Of a DNA stretch of 64,000 nt, positions 8,342 to 16,811 are shown one piece after another. Origin of the DNA: Planotetraspora phitsanulokensis (lineage in GTDB: Bacteria; Actinomycetota; Actinomycetes; Streptosporangiales; Streptosporangiaceae); assembly GCF_016863295.1 (NCBI RefSeq), contig NZ_BOOP01000007.1, positions 62,001 to 126,000 on the forward strand. Reading direction: 5' to 3'. Every line of letters starts with the position of its first letter. Within the stretch, counting starts at the first letter, position 1. The position numbers and the translations under genes were made by a program. The notes beneath the pieces are model-generated. The model saw nothing but the letters and a program-made list of their open reading frames with translations. It made no database searches and was not told the DNA's origin.

Positions 8342-9021
8342 CGGGGACCACCCCGATCCGCATCGTGATCGCCGACGACCAGGCGCTGGTCAGGGCGGGG
8401 TTCCAGATCCTCGTCGACACCGCGCCCGACCTCACGGTGGTGGGCCAGGCGGCCACCGGCGACGAGGCCGTACGGCTCGCGCGGTCGACCCGGGCCGACG
8501 TCGTGCTGATGGACATCCGCATGCCCGGGATGGACGGCTTGGCCGCGACCCGGGCGATCACCTCGGACGGCGAGCTCTCCGCGGTCAAGGTGCTGGTGCT
8601 GACCACCTTCGAGATCGACGAGTACGTGTTCGCCGCGCTGCGGGCGGGAGCGAGCGGGTTCCTCGGCAAGAGCGTGGAGGCCGGCGAGCTCCACGACGCG
8701 ATCCGGCTGATCGCGCGCGGCGACTCCCTGCTGTCGCCGGTGGCGACCAAGACTCTGATCGCCCGGTTCCTCGCCGGTCCGGCGTCCACCGTGGAGCACG
8801 TGCCCGAGGACCTCGACTCCCTCACCGACCGCGAACGCGAGGTCATGACGCTCGTGGCGGCCGGCCTGACCAACGACGAGATCGCCGACCTCCTCGGCAT
8901 CAGCAGGACGACGGCGAAGACGCACGTCAACCGGGCGATGCTCAAGCTCGGCGCGCACGACCGCGCGCAGCTGGTCATCATCGCGTACGAGACCGGGCTG
9001 GTGCGCCCGGGATCCCGGTGA
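8338..9021 (+). CDS. LuxR/NarL-family response regulator
   Basis: A 227-residue regulator with an N-terminal receiver domain (IVIADDQALVRAGF near the start; phospho-acceptor Asp in VLMDIRMPGMDG near residue 59; conserved Lys in GFLGKS near 112) and a C-terminal LuxR helix-turn-helix (about 160-222: LTDREREV, ISRTTAKTHV). It is the partner of the kinase whose stop codon it overlaps. It probably controls the RND exporter that begins 177 bases downstream, because the intergenic region contains a repeated GCGGTAC element, but this has not been shown. Confidence 0.93.
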   Translation: MTGTTPIRIVIADDQALVRAGFQILVDTAPDLTVVGQAATGDEAVRLARSTRADVVLMDIRMPGMDGLAATRAITSDGELSAVKVLVLTTFEIDEYVFAALRAGASGFLGKSVEAGELHDAIRLIARGDSLLSPVATKTLIARFLAGPASTVEHVPEDLDSLTDREREVMTLVAAGLTNDEIADLLGISRTTAKTHVNRAMLKLGAHDRAQLVIIAYETGLVRPGSR

Positions 9022-9048
9022 CGCGGCCTCCGGTGTAACCGCCGGAGA

Positions 9049-9070
9049 GCGGTACTGCGATCGCGGTACC
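9049..9070. promoter_or_regulatory. GCGGTAC direct repeat with GGTAC/GTACC inverted arms before the RND gene
   Basis: GCGGTAC occurs twice at a 14-base interval, and the inner GGTAC...GTACC arms form an inverted repeat around the palindrome GCGATCGC. It sits between a response-regulator gene and an RND exporter, so it is a possible NarL-type binding site. No experimental support. Confidence 0.3.
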
Positions 9071-9198
9071 CGAAGACCGTCCTCGCGTCGGACGAGCAGG
9101 CTCCCGGCGCGCGCGAGCCTTGATGCGTCACGACGGGCAGCCGTCGCCCCCGGGCCGCAATCGCATGAGCCCCGGGTCCCATGAAGAGAAGTGGAACG

Positions 9199-12100
9199 AT
9201 GTCCTTTCTGGCCAGATTGAGCCTCGCCAACCGGGGGCTGGTCGCGCTCCTGACCATCATGGTGGTCGGGTTCGGCGCGTACACGATCCCGGCGATCAAG
9301 CAGCAGCTGCTGCCCTCGATATCCCTGCCCTCCGTGTCGGTCGTGTCGTCGTACCCCGGGGTGGCGCCGCAGATCGTCGAGGAGCAGGTGACCATGCCGC
9401 TGGAGGACGCGGTCCGCGGCCTGGCGGGAGTCACCGGGGTCACCTCGATATCCAGGGAGTCCGGCTCGACGGTCGGGGTGGCGTTCGACTTCGGCGCCGA
9501 CATCGACGCCGCGCAGGCCCAGATCCAGCAGGCGATCGGCCGGGTCTCCGCGCAACTGCCCGACGGAGTCGAGCCCCAGGTCCTCGCCGGAAGCACGGAC
9601 GACCTCCCGGTCGTCCAGCTCGCCGCCGGCTCGACCGGGGACCAGCGGGCGCTCGCGGCGAAGCTGAACTCGCAGGTCGCCCCGGCGCTCAGCGGGATCG
9701 ACGGGGTCAGGGACGTGTCCGTCAGCGGCGCGCGCGACCAGGTCGTCACCGTCACGCCGGACGACGACGAGCTGGCCCGCCACGGGTTGACCGCGGCGGC
9801 CGTCACGAGCGCCATCCAGGCGGCCGGCTCCTCCGCGCCCGCCGGCACCCTGACCCAGTCGGACCGGACGCTGACCGTGCAGGTGGGCAAGGGCTTCACC
9901 GGCGTGGACGACCTGAAGAACCTCTACCTCACCGCCGCGCCGGCGGCCTCGGCCGGTGGGACCGCCGGTCCGCCCGCGGGTCGTCTGACGGGGCGCCGGA
10001 CGGCCGCCCCCGCGCCGGTGCGGCTCGGCGACGTCGCGAAGGTCTCCCTCGGCCTCGCCGACTCCACCACGCTGACCAGGACGAACGGCAAGCCGAGCCT
10101 GGCCGTGTCGATCACGATGAAGTCGGGCGGCAACGCGGTGTCCATCTCGGACGCGGTCCGGTCGAAGCTGCCCGAGCTCACCCGGACGCTCGGCGGGGAC
10201 GCCCAGCTCACCGTGGTGTTCGACCAGGCGCCCTCCGTGCGGGAGGCCATCGAGAGCCTGACCACCGAAGGACTGCTCGGCCTGGTGATGGCCGTCCTGG
10301 TCATCCTCGTGTTCCTCCTGTCGATCCGCTCGACGATCGTGACGGCGTTGTCGATCCCGCTGTCGGTGCTCATCGCGCTGATCGCCCTGTGGGCCCGGGA
10401 CTACTCGCTGAACATGCTGACCCTCGGCGCACTGACCATCGCGATCGGCCGCGTCGTGGACGACTCGATCGTGGTGCTGGAGAACATCAAGCGCCACCTG
10501 TCGTACGGCGAGGCCAAGCGGCAGGCGGTGGAGAACGCCGTCCGCGAGGTGGCGGGCGCAGTGACCGCGTCGACGCTGACGACGGTCGCGGTCTTTCTGC
10601 CGATCGCGTTCACGGGCGGTCTCGTCGGCGAGCTCTTCAGCCCGTTCGCGGTCACGGTGACCGTCGCGCTGCTGGCCTCGCTGCTCGTGGCCCTCACCAT
10701 GGTCCCGGTGCTCGCCTACTGGTTCATGAAGGCGCCGCGGGGCGCCGACGCGGAGACGATCCGGGTCCAGGCCGAGGAGCGGGAGCGGAACGGATGGCTC
10801 CAGCGGGCGTACGTCCCGGTCATCCGATACGCGACCGAGCACAGGCTCAGGATCGTGGCCGCGGCTCTGGTCGTCTTCGTGGGGACGCTCGCCCTCGTCC
10901 CCCGGATCCACACGAGTTTCATCGACCAGTCCGGCCAGGCGACGATCAACATCACTCAGACCTTGCCGGTCGGCACGTCCCTCGCGACCGCGGACGCGAA
11001 GGCCAAGCAGGTCGAGCAGGTGGTCACGAGCACGAAGGCGGTCGAGTCCTACCAGGTCACCGTCGGCGGGAGGAACAACCTCGGCCCCGGAGCCAACTCC
11101 GGCGGAGGCGGAGCGGCCCGCGCGGGCTACTCCCTCACGCTCAAGGAGGGCAGCGACACCGCCGCGGTCGAGACCTCGCTGCGCGACCGCATCGGCAAGC
11201 TGCCCGAGATCGGCGAGATCCAGGTAGGGCAGTCCGGCGGTCTCGGCGGCGACGGGCTCGAGGTCGTGGTCCAGGCCGCCGAGCAGGACGCCCTCGCGGC
11301 CGCGACGAAGCAGGTACAGCAGGCCATGACCGGGATGCCCGGCGTGACCGAGGTGACCACCACCATTGCCGACACCGCCCCTCGGGTCGAGGTGACGGTG
11401 GACCGGAAGAAGGCCGCCGCGCGTGGGCTCACGGAGATCGCCGTCGGGCAGGCGGTGACGCAGGCGCTGCGCGGCAGCACCGTCACGCAGCTGAACCTCG
11501 ACGGAGGGACCGCCGCCGTGATCGTGCGGCCGGTCGGCACCCCCGCGTCGCTGACCGCGCTCCGGAACCTCACGCTCGTCGGCACGACCACCGTCTCCGA
11601 CGTGGCGACCGTCCGCGAGGTCGAGGGGCCGGTGTCCCTCACGCGCATCGACGGCAAGCGGAGCGCCACCGTGTCCGGCAAGGCCGGCGGCTCCGACCTC
11701 GGCGCCACTTCGACCGAGCTGAAGAAGCGGCTCGAGGCGCTCACGTTGCCGGGCGGCGCCACCTACGAGATCGGCGGTGTCAGCGCGGACCAGGAGGAGG
11801 CGTTCGGCAGCCTCGGTCTCGCCCTGGTCGCGGCGGTGGCGCTCGTGTTCCTCATCATGGTGGCCACCTTCCGCAGCCTGATCCAGCCGCTGGTGCTCCT
11901 GGTCTCCATCCCGTTCGCCGCGACGGGCGCGCTCGGGCTGCTGCTGATCACCGGCACGTCGCTCGGTCTGGCCGCGATGATCGGCATGCTGATGCTCGTC
12001 GGCATCGTGGTGACCAACGCCATCGTCCTGCTCGACCTGATCAACCAGTACCGGGACCAGGGCATGTCCCTGCACGAGGCCGTGGTCGAGGGCGGCAGGA

Positions 12101-12372
12101 GGCGGTTGCGCCCGATCCTGATGACCGCTCTGGCCACCATCTTCGCGCTGCTGCCCATGGCCCTCGGCATCACCGGGGGCGGCGGATTCATCTCCAAGCC
12201 ACTCGCCGTCGTGGTGATCGGCGGCCTGGTCAGCTCCACGGTGCTCACGCTCATCCTGGTCCCGACCCTCTACACCATGGTCGAGAACCGCAAGGAGAGG
12301 CGGCGGCTCCGGCGTGCCGTACCGCCGGTTGCGGAGCGGACCCCCGAGCCCGTGGGCACCGCGGCGGGTTAG
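9199..12372 (+). CDS. RND-family efflux transporter permease (AcrB/HAE1-like)
   Basis: A protein of 1057 residues with the two-fold duplicated RND layout: helix 1 near residue 12-30, a large extracytoplasmic porter loop (about 35-325), helices 2-7, a second large loop (about 555-830), then helices 8-12. The helix-4 proton-relay pair is present in GRVVDDSIVVLENI (about residue 420), and helix 6/7 and 11 regions (ASTLTTVAVFLPI, GIVVTNAIVLLDLI) match AcrB-type pumps rather than MmpL proteins. It uses the proton gradient to export hydrophobic compounds; substrate unknown. No adaptor or outer-membrane partner is encoded nearby, as expected in a Gram-positive. MSFLARLSL is preferred as the start by homology; an in-frame ATG lies six codons earlier. 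Confidence 0.9.
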   Translation: MSFLARLSLANRGLVALLTIMVVGFGAYTIPAIKQQLLPSISLPSVSVVSSYPGVAPQIVEEQVTMPLEDAVRGLAGVTGVTSISRESGSTVGVAFDFGADIDAAQAQIQQAIGRVSAQLPDGVEPQVLAGSTDDLPVVQLAAGSTGDQRALAAKLNSQVAPALSGIDGVRDVSVSGARDQVVTVTPDDDELARHGLTAAAVTSAIQAAGSSAPAGTLTQSDRTLTVQVGKGFTGVDDLKNLYLTAAPAASAGGTAGPPAGRLTGRRTAAPAPVRLGDVAKVSLGLADSTTLTRTNGKPSLAVSITMKSGGNAVSISDAVRSKLPELTRTLGGDAQLTVVFDQAPSVREAIESLTTEGLLGLVMAVLVILVFLLSIRSTIVTALSIPLSVLIALIALWARDYSLNMLTLGALTIAIGRVVDDSIVVLENIKRHLSYGEAKRQAVENAVREVAGAVTASTLTTVAVFLPIAFTGGLVGELFSPFAVTVTVALLASLLVALTMVPVLAYWFMKAPRGADAETIRVQAEERERNGWLQRAYVPVIRYATEHRLRIVAAALVVFVGTLALVPRIHTSFIDQSGQATINITQTLPVGTSLATADAKAKQVEQVVTSTKAVESYQVTVGGRNNLGPGANSGGGGAARAGYSLTLKEGSDTAAVETSLRDRIGKLPEIGEIQVGQSGGLGGDGLEVVVQAAEQDALAAATKQVQQAMTGMPGVTEVTTTIADTAPRVEVTVDRKKAAARGLTEIAVGQAVTQALRGSTVTQLNLDGGTAAVIVRPVGTPASLTALRNLTLVGTTTVSDVATVREVEGPVSLTRIDGKRSATVSGKAGGSDLGATSTELKKRLEALTLPGGATYEIGGVSADQEEAFGSLGLALVAAVALVFLIMVATFRSLIQPLVLLVSIPFAATGALGLLLITGTSLGLAAMIGMLMLVGIVVTNAIVLLDLINQYRDQGMSLHEAVVEGGRRRLRPILMTALATIFALLPMALGITGGGGFISKPLAVVVIGGLVSSTVLTLILVPTLYTMVENRKERRRLRRAVPPVAERTPEPVGTAAG

Positions 12373-13274
12373 GGACCGATCGCGGCCGTGCCGGGCACAT
12401 GCTGATCCACGAGATCGAGCAGCGCGCGCACGGCCGCGTTCGGCCGCCGCGTCGAGACTGTCGCCACCGAGAGCGACCAGGTCAGCGTGACGTCGGAGAG
12501 GCTCAGGACGGCCAGGTCACGGGCGTCCGGCACGGCGAACTCCGGGAGGAAGGCGATGCCGAGGCCGTGCCGTACGAACGCGGCCCCCGTGGCGATGTCG
12601 TGGACCTCAGCCGTGACGCGGCGCTCGGCTCCCGCCGCCGCGAACGCGCGGTCGACGATCGCGCGGTTGCCGTATCCGGGCGGGAAGTCGATGAACTCCT
12701 CGTCCACGAGACGGGTGAGCGGGACGCTCCGCTCACTCGCGAGCGGGTGGTCGGCGCGCACCACGAGCACCAGCGGAACCGCCGCGAGCCGCCGCAGGGC
12801 CACCCCCGTGGGCGGAGGCCCCGGCAACGACAGGAAGGCCACGTCGAGCTCACCGGACACCAGCGCCTGCGCGAGCCCCGAGGAGCCGCTCGGCGCCACG
12901 CGAATGCGGATCGTCACCCCCGGGTGCTCGCGGCGGAATTGGCCGAGAAGCCCGGGCAGGTCGACGATCGGGACGGAGGTCATGCTGCCGATGTTCACCG
13001 TCCCCCGCAGTCCCTGGCCGACGGCCTGCACCGCCTCGCGCGCCGCCCGGGCCGCGTCGAGGGTCGCGCGGGCCTCGGGGAGGAGGGCGGCGCCCGCGTC
13101 CGACAGCACCACCCGCTGAGAGGTCCGGTCGAAGAGCGTGACGCCCATCTCGCGCTCCAGGGACCGGATGGCCGCCGAGACCCCCGACTGTACGACGTGC
13201 AGCCGGCGCGACGCCCGGGTGAAGTTGAGCTCCTCCGCGACCGCGACGAAGTACTCCAGGTGACGTAACTCCAT
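12369..13274 (-). CDS. LysR-family transcriptional regulator
   Basis: A 301-residue LysR regulator: N-terminal winged helix-turn-helix (MELRHLEYFVAVAEELNFTR... with SGVSAAIRSLE as recognition region, residues 1-60), a linker helix, and a periplasmic-binding-protein-like effector domain (about 90-290). Regulators of this type bind T-N11-A sites upstream of their own and a divergent gene, and respond to a small-molecule coinducer. The divergent MFS transporter, 114 bases away, is the likely target. Its 3' end overlaps that of the convergent RND gene by four bases, so no terminator separates them. Confidence 0.92.
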   Translation of the reverse strand: MELRHLEYFVAVAEELNFTRASRRLHVVQSGVSAAIRSLEREMGVTLFDRTSQRVVLSDAGAALLPEARATLDAARAAREAVQAVGQGLRGTVNIGSMTSVPIVDLPGLLGQFRREHPGVTIRIRVAPSGSSGLAQALVSGELDVAFLSLPGPPPTGVALRRLAAVPLVLVVRADHPLASERSVPLTRLVDEEFIDFPPGYGNRAIVDRAFAAAGAERRVTAEVHDIATGAAFVRHGLGIAFLPEFAVPDARDLAVLSLSDVTLTWSLSVATVSTRRPNAAVRALLDLVDQHVPGTAAIGP

Positions 13275-13388
13275 GACCCAAGTATCACGGGGAGAGATGG
13301 AGCCAAGCAGGAACAGTCATTGGACGCGATCGCTTCCCGGCCACCACCCTGGTGAGGTACGACCGCCAGCCAAGTGATCGGATGACCC

Positions 13389-14720
13389 GTGCCCGCTGTC
13401 TCCCCCGCCGACAAGCGGGACGTTTCCACCCAGCGTCCGCACACGGCGGCGGCCTCAACGGGGAGCGCCGCGGCGGCGGGCGGTAAGACGACGGTCGGTG
13501 AGGTGGCGGGCGGCGGGTCCGGCTCCCCCGGAAGGGCCCGCGCCTCCCACGGCACCGCCTTCTGGTTCGCGGCCGGGGCGTTCGCCACGCAGATGGGCTT
13601 CGGCACCGCGCCCACGCCGCTGTGGCCGCTCTATGAGGCGCGGGACGGGTTCGGCCCGACGACGGTGACCGTGGCCTTCGCGTTGCTCGTCGTCGGCGCC
13701 TCGGCCGGCTTCCTCGGCCTGGGACACCTCTCGGACGTCCATGGTCGCCGCCGCGTCATCGCGTCCGCGCTCTCGGTGGCCATCGCGTCGGCCGTGGTGC
13801 TCATCGCGTGGCCCTCGCTGCCCGGCCTACTGGTCGGGCGTGTGCTCACCGGCGTGGGAATCGGCCTGATGGCGTCCACCGCGACCACCTATATCGCCGA
13901 CCTTTACAGCCGATCACATCCAGGCCGGTCGGCCTCGGGAGTCCCGGGGATCGTGACGACCGCCGCCAACCTGGGCGGACTGGCACTCGGCCCTCTGATC
14001 GCGGGGATCATCGCCGAGTGGGCGCCGGTGCCGCTGGTCGCCACCCAGGCCGCCTTCGGCGCTGTCATGGCGGTGTTCCTGGTGCTGGTCCTCCTCAGCC
14101 CGGAGACCGTCGACTCCGGCTCGGCCGCGCGCGAGCGGCCCGCCCGGTTCGCCCTGCGACCGGCGGGTGCGGGCATGTTCACCGGCGCCAGCGGCATGGC
14201 CTTCGTCGCGTTCGCCGCACTCGGCCTGTTCTCGTCGCTGGGCGCCGTCATGATCCGCGGCCAGCTCGGCATCGCCTCTCCGCTCGTGAGCGGCGTCGCG
14301 GGCTTCATCTCCTTCGGCTCGGCGGCCGTCGGGCAGCTCACGATGGGCAGGGCGGCCGTCCGCCGCTTGCTGGGGGTCGGAATCATCCTCTTCCCGGTGG
14401 GCTTGGCCCTCGTCGCCGTCTCGCTCTCGCATCCGGCGTTGTGGTTGTACCTCATCGCGTCCGCCGCGGCGGGAGCCGGCTCGGGGCTGCTGTTCAAGGC
14501 GAGTGTCGGCCAGGTCGCGAGCGTGGCCGTGCCGGAGTCCCGGGCGGGAGTGCTGGCGGTGTTCTTCGTCATCGCCTACATCGGGATGGGCGTACCCGTC
14601 ATCCTGTTCAGCCTCGCCACCCAGTGGGCCGGGATCGAGCCCGCCATCATCGGTTTCGCCGTCCTGCTGTCCGCGGGCGCGGCCATTTCGGTCGCCACCG
14701 TACGGCGACGCCTGGCCTGA
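13389..14720 (+). CDS. MFS transporter
   Basis: A 443-residue major facilitator with twelve predicted helices. The loop 2-3 motif A appears as GHLSDVHGRRRVI (about residue 115), and helix 4/5 contains GRVLTGVGIGLMAS. It probably exports a drug or metabolite or imports a small organic compound. The first 55 residues are a Ala/Gly/Ser-rich soluble tail, unusually long, so the true start could be later; the GTG used here follows no strong ribosome site. It is divergent from, and probably controlled by, the LysR regulator. Confidence 0.88.
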   Translation: MPAVSPADKRDVSTQRPHTAAASTGSAAAAGGKTTVGEVAGGGSGSPGRARASHGTAFWFAAGAFATQMGFGTAPTPLWPLYEARDGFGPTTVTVAFALLVVGASAGFLGLGHLSDVHGRRRVIASALSVAIASAVVLIAWPSLPGLLVGRVLTGVGIGLMASTATTYIADLYSRSHPGRSASGVPGIVTTAANLGGLALGPLIAGIIAEWAPVPLVATQAAFGAVMAVFLVLVLLSPETVDSGSAARERPARFALRPAGAGMFTGASGMAFVAFAALGLFSSLGAVMIRGQLGIASPLVSGVAGFISFGSAAVGQLTMGRAAVRRLLGVGIILFPVGLALVAVSLSHPALWLYLIASAAAGAGSGLLFKASVGQVASVAVPESRAGVLAVFFVIAYIGMGVPVILFSLATQWAGIEPAIIGFAVLLSAGAAISVATVRRRLA

Positions 14721-14824
14721 GGGCGGGGCGCGGCCGCTGGTCCGAGGTGACCCGGTAGCCGTCGGCCTGGGTGCCAGCGCGGGCGCGGGGCCGGAGTTTC
14801 GGGCGGCGGGCGGGGTCGAAATAT

Positions 14825-14836
14825 TTGAGTGCTCAA
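14825..14836. promoter_or_regulatory. Inverted repeat TTGAG-TG-CTCAA
   Basis: A 5-bp inverted repeat with a 2-base spacer, 72 bases before the DUF2218 start, in the most A/T-rich part of this gap. It is followed by a longer palindrome five bases further on. The pair may form an operator for a repressor encoded elsewhere. Confidence 0.35.
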
Positions 14837-14841
14837 GTTTG

Positions 14842-14857
14842 TCGGCACTAGTGCCGA
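14842..14857. promoter_or_regulatory. Perfect 16-bp palindrome TCGGCACTAGTGCCGA
   Basis: Exact palindrome 51 bases upstream of the DUF2218 start. Its position between likely promoter sequence and gene fits an operator. No cognate regulator is recognisable in the neighbourhood. Confidence 0.4.
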
Positions 14858-14908
14858 ACGCTCTCCGGGCTTTGCCCTCGAGGGCCTGATCATAGGAGGC
14901 TGTCGACC

Positions 14909-15202
14909 ATGCCCAGTTCGACCGCGCACGTCGCCACCGACGCCGCCGCCCGGTACGCCAAGCAACTCGCGTCCCACCTCGGCCGCAAGGCCCCGGTCGA
15001 GGACCTGCCCGGCGACGGGTTCCGGCTCACTTTCGCCGCCGGGGAGGGAACCCTGACTCCGGAGGCGGATCGCCTGATCATGCGGGCAACCGCCGAGGAC
15101 GCGGAATCCCTCGCCACCGTGCAGGATGTCCTCGGCCGCCATCTGGAGCGCTTCGGCCAGCGGAACGAACTCGTCGTGACCTGGCAGGAGGACCCCTCGT
15201 GA
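14909..15202 (+). CDS. DUF2218 domain protein
   Basis: A 97-residue soluble protein matching DUF2218 in length and pattern: an N-terminal helix (ATDAAARYAKQLASHL), a beta segment ending in GDGFRLTF, then EADRLIMRATAEDAESLATVQDVLGRHLERFG and a final VVTWQ. Family members are often near siderophore or iron genes in proteobacteria, but function is unknown. The ATG is preceded by a strong AGGAGG. It begins a run of three genes on the + strand with a metallophosphoesterase and a phosphopantetheinyl transferase; with two palindromes upstream it is likely to be regulated. Confidence 0.85.
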   Translation: MPSSTAHVATDAAARYAKQLASHLGRKAPVEDLPGDGFRLTFAAGEGTLTPEADRLIMRATAEDAESLATVQDVLGRHLERFGQRNELVVTWQEDPS

Positions 15203-15238
15203 CCGGCGCCACGGCGTGAGTCGCCGCGAGGCCGCCCG

Positions 15239-16069
15239 GTGACCGGGACGCTGTACGGCATCAGCGACCTACACGTCGGCTATCCGGAGAATCGTGAGAT
15301 CGTCGCCGCACTCCGCCCGGAGGCGCCGGGCGACTGGCTGATCGTCGCCGGTGACGTCGCTGAGACGCCCACCGACATCGAGTGGGCGCTCGGCACGCTC
15401 GCCGACCGGTACGCGAAGGTGATCTGGGCTCCCGGCAACCACGAACTGTGGACCACGGCATCCGATCCGATCACTCTGCGCGGCGTGCAGCGTTATGAGC
15501 ACCTTGTTCGCATCTGCCGTGATCTGAAGGTGGCCACGCCCGAGGATCCGTATCCCGTGTGGCAAGGTCCGGACGGGCCGGTCGCCGTCGCTCCCCTGTT
15601 CGTGCTCTACGACTACAGCTTCCTTCCCGCCGGAACCTCGACGAAGGTCGAGGGCCTGGACTACGCGCATGGGACGGGCGTCGTCTGCTCCGATGAGTTC
15701 GTCCTGCATCCGGACCCCTATCCCTCGCGAGAGGCCTGGTGCCACGCGAGGGTCGAGCACACGGAGCACCGCCTGGCGGAGATCGGGCTGCCCACTGTTC
15801 TGGTCAACCACTTCCCGCTGGTGCGCGAGCCGACGGCCATCCTGCGCCACCCCGAGTTCGCCATGTGGTGCGGCACCGAGGGGACCGCCGACTGGCACAC
15901 GCGTTTCCGGGCGGAAGCCGTCGTCTACGGCCACCTGCATATTCCCCGGACTACCTGGTACGACGGTGTCCGGTTCGAGGAGGTCTCCTTGGGCTACCCA
16001 CGGGAGTGGCGGTTGCGGGACGACGGGCCGTCCCAGCCGCGCGCCATACTGCCCGGGAGCTCCGCATGA
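15239..16069 (+). CDS. Metallophosphoesterase (calcineurin-like)
   Basis: A 276-residue phosphoesterase with the full five-part dinuclear metal signature: DLH (residues 10-12), GDV (about 39), GNHE (about 66-69), NHFP (about 185) and GHLH (about 231). It hydrolyses a phosphomonoester or phosphodiester in the cytoplasm; substrate unknown. Its ATG-TGA overlap with the following phosphopantetheinyl transferase indicates translational coupling. The pairing suggests a shared role, perhaps handling of coenzyme A or a phosphopantetheine product, but this is inference. Confidence 0.9.
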   Translation: MTGTLYGISDLHVGYPENREIVAALRPEAPGDWLIVAGDVAETPTDIEWALGTLADRYAKVIWAPGNHELWTTASDPITLRGVQRYEHLVRICRDLKVATPEDPYPVWQGPDGPVAVAPLFVLYDYSFLPAGTSTKVEGLDYAHGTGVVCSDEFVLHPDPYPSREAWCHARVEHTEHRLAEIGLPTVLVNHFPLVREPTAILRHPEFAMWCGTEGTADWHTRFRAEAVVYGHLHIPRTTWYDGVRFEEVSLGYPREWRLRDDGPSQPRAILPGSSA

Positions 16070-16737
16070 TCGGAGACATCCTTCCTCCGTGGGTGGTCGT
16101 CGCCGAGCGCTTCGATGACGTGCCCGAGGACTCGCTGTTCCCCGAGGAGGAACCGCTGATCGCCCGCGCTGTGGAGAAGCGCCGGCGCGAGTTCGTCACC
16201 GGCCGGTACTGCGCCAGGACGGCGCTCGCCCGTCTGGGGGTGCCCCCCGGGCCGATCCTTCGCGGCGAACGGGGTGCGCCGCAGTGGCCATCCGGCACGA
16301 TCGGAAGCATCACTCACTGTGCCGGCTATCGCGCCGCCGCCGTCGCGACTTCTACGTCCGGGATCACTATCGGCATCGATGCCGAACCGGGCGGACCCCT
16401 GCCCGACGGGGTGCTCGAAACCGTCGCCTCACCAGAGGAGATCGCCACCCTCGGCCGATTCCGGGACGAGGATCCACGCGTGAACTGGGACAGGATCCTG
16501 TTCAGCGCAAAGGAGTCGGTCTACAAGGCCTGGTTTCCACTCACCGGGCGATGGCTCGACTTCACGGAGGCCGTGGTCGATATCGAGCCTTCTGGAGAAT
16601 TCACCGCGACGCTGCTGATCTCCGATCCCCGGATGGGGACCGACCGGCTGACGGGCAGATGGATCGTCGCCAGCGGGCTGCTCGCCACCGCCATCGCGCT
16701 CCCCCGTGTCGCACCGGAGCGCCACCGCTCTGGGTGA
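16066..16737 (+). CDS. 4'-Phosphopantetheinyl transferase (EntD/Sfp superfamily)
   Basis: A 223-residue enzyme that transfers the phosphopantetheine arm from coenzyme A to a serine of carrier proteins in polyketide, peptide or siderophore synthases. Recognised from the EntD-like layout: GSITHC (about residue 84), the Mg-binding GIDAEP (about 102-107) and the FSAKESVYKAWF signature (about 145-156, the W/FxxKE..K motif). The N-terminal RRREFVTGRYCARTAL stretch is typical of EntD-like members. No carrier-protein gene is in the window, so it is probably a global or remote-acting transferase. It starts inside the stop codon of the metallophosphoesterase. Confidence 0.92.
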   Translation: MIGDILPPWVVVAERFDDVPEDSLFPEEEPLIARAVEKRRREFVTGRYCARTALARLGVPPGPILRGERGAPQWPSGTIGSITHCAGYRAAAVATSTSGITIGIDAEPGGPLPDGVLETVASPEEIATLGRFRDEDPRVNWDRILFSAKESVYKAWFPLTGRWLDFTEAVVDIEPSGEFTATLLISDPRMGTDRLTGRWIVASGLLATAIALPRVAPERHRSG

Positions 16738-16749
16738 TGGCCGTGTGAT

Positions 16750-16774
16750 GGCGGGCCTTGGACGCCGGCCCGCC
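16750..16774. terminator. Stem-loop between convergent genes, probable terminator
   Basis: GGCGGGCC and GGCCCGCC form a perfect 8-bp GC stem with a 9-base loop, located between the phosphopantetheinyl transferase and the convergent DUF222/HNH gene. Confidence 0.5.
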
Positions 16775-16811
16775 GCATGTGCATGGCGGATGGCCCGCCC
16801 TTCCCGTGGGT

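Noticed and set aside
8203-12075. A 1290-residue open frame on the minus strand across the two-component system and RND genes
   Set aside because: It is antisense to well-supported genes; its composition (repeated Arg, Gly, His, Asp) is that of a GC-rich shadow frame, with no family features.
9120-13268. Very long + strand frame in an alternate frame over RND and LysR genes
   Set aside because: It overlaps the true RND frame and runs antisense into LysR; Arg/Gly/Pro-rich content and no domain.
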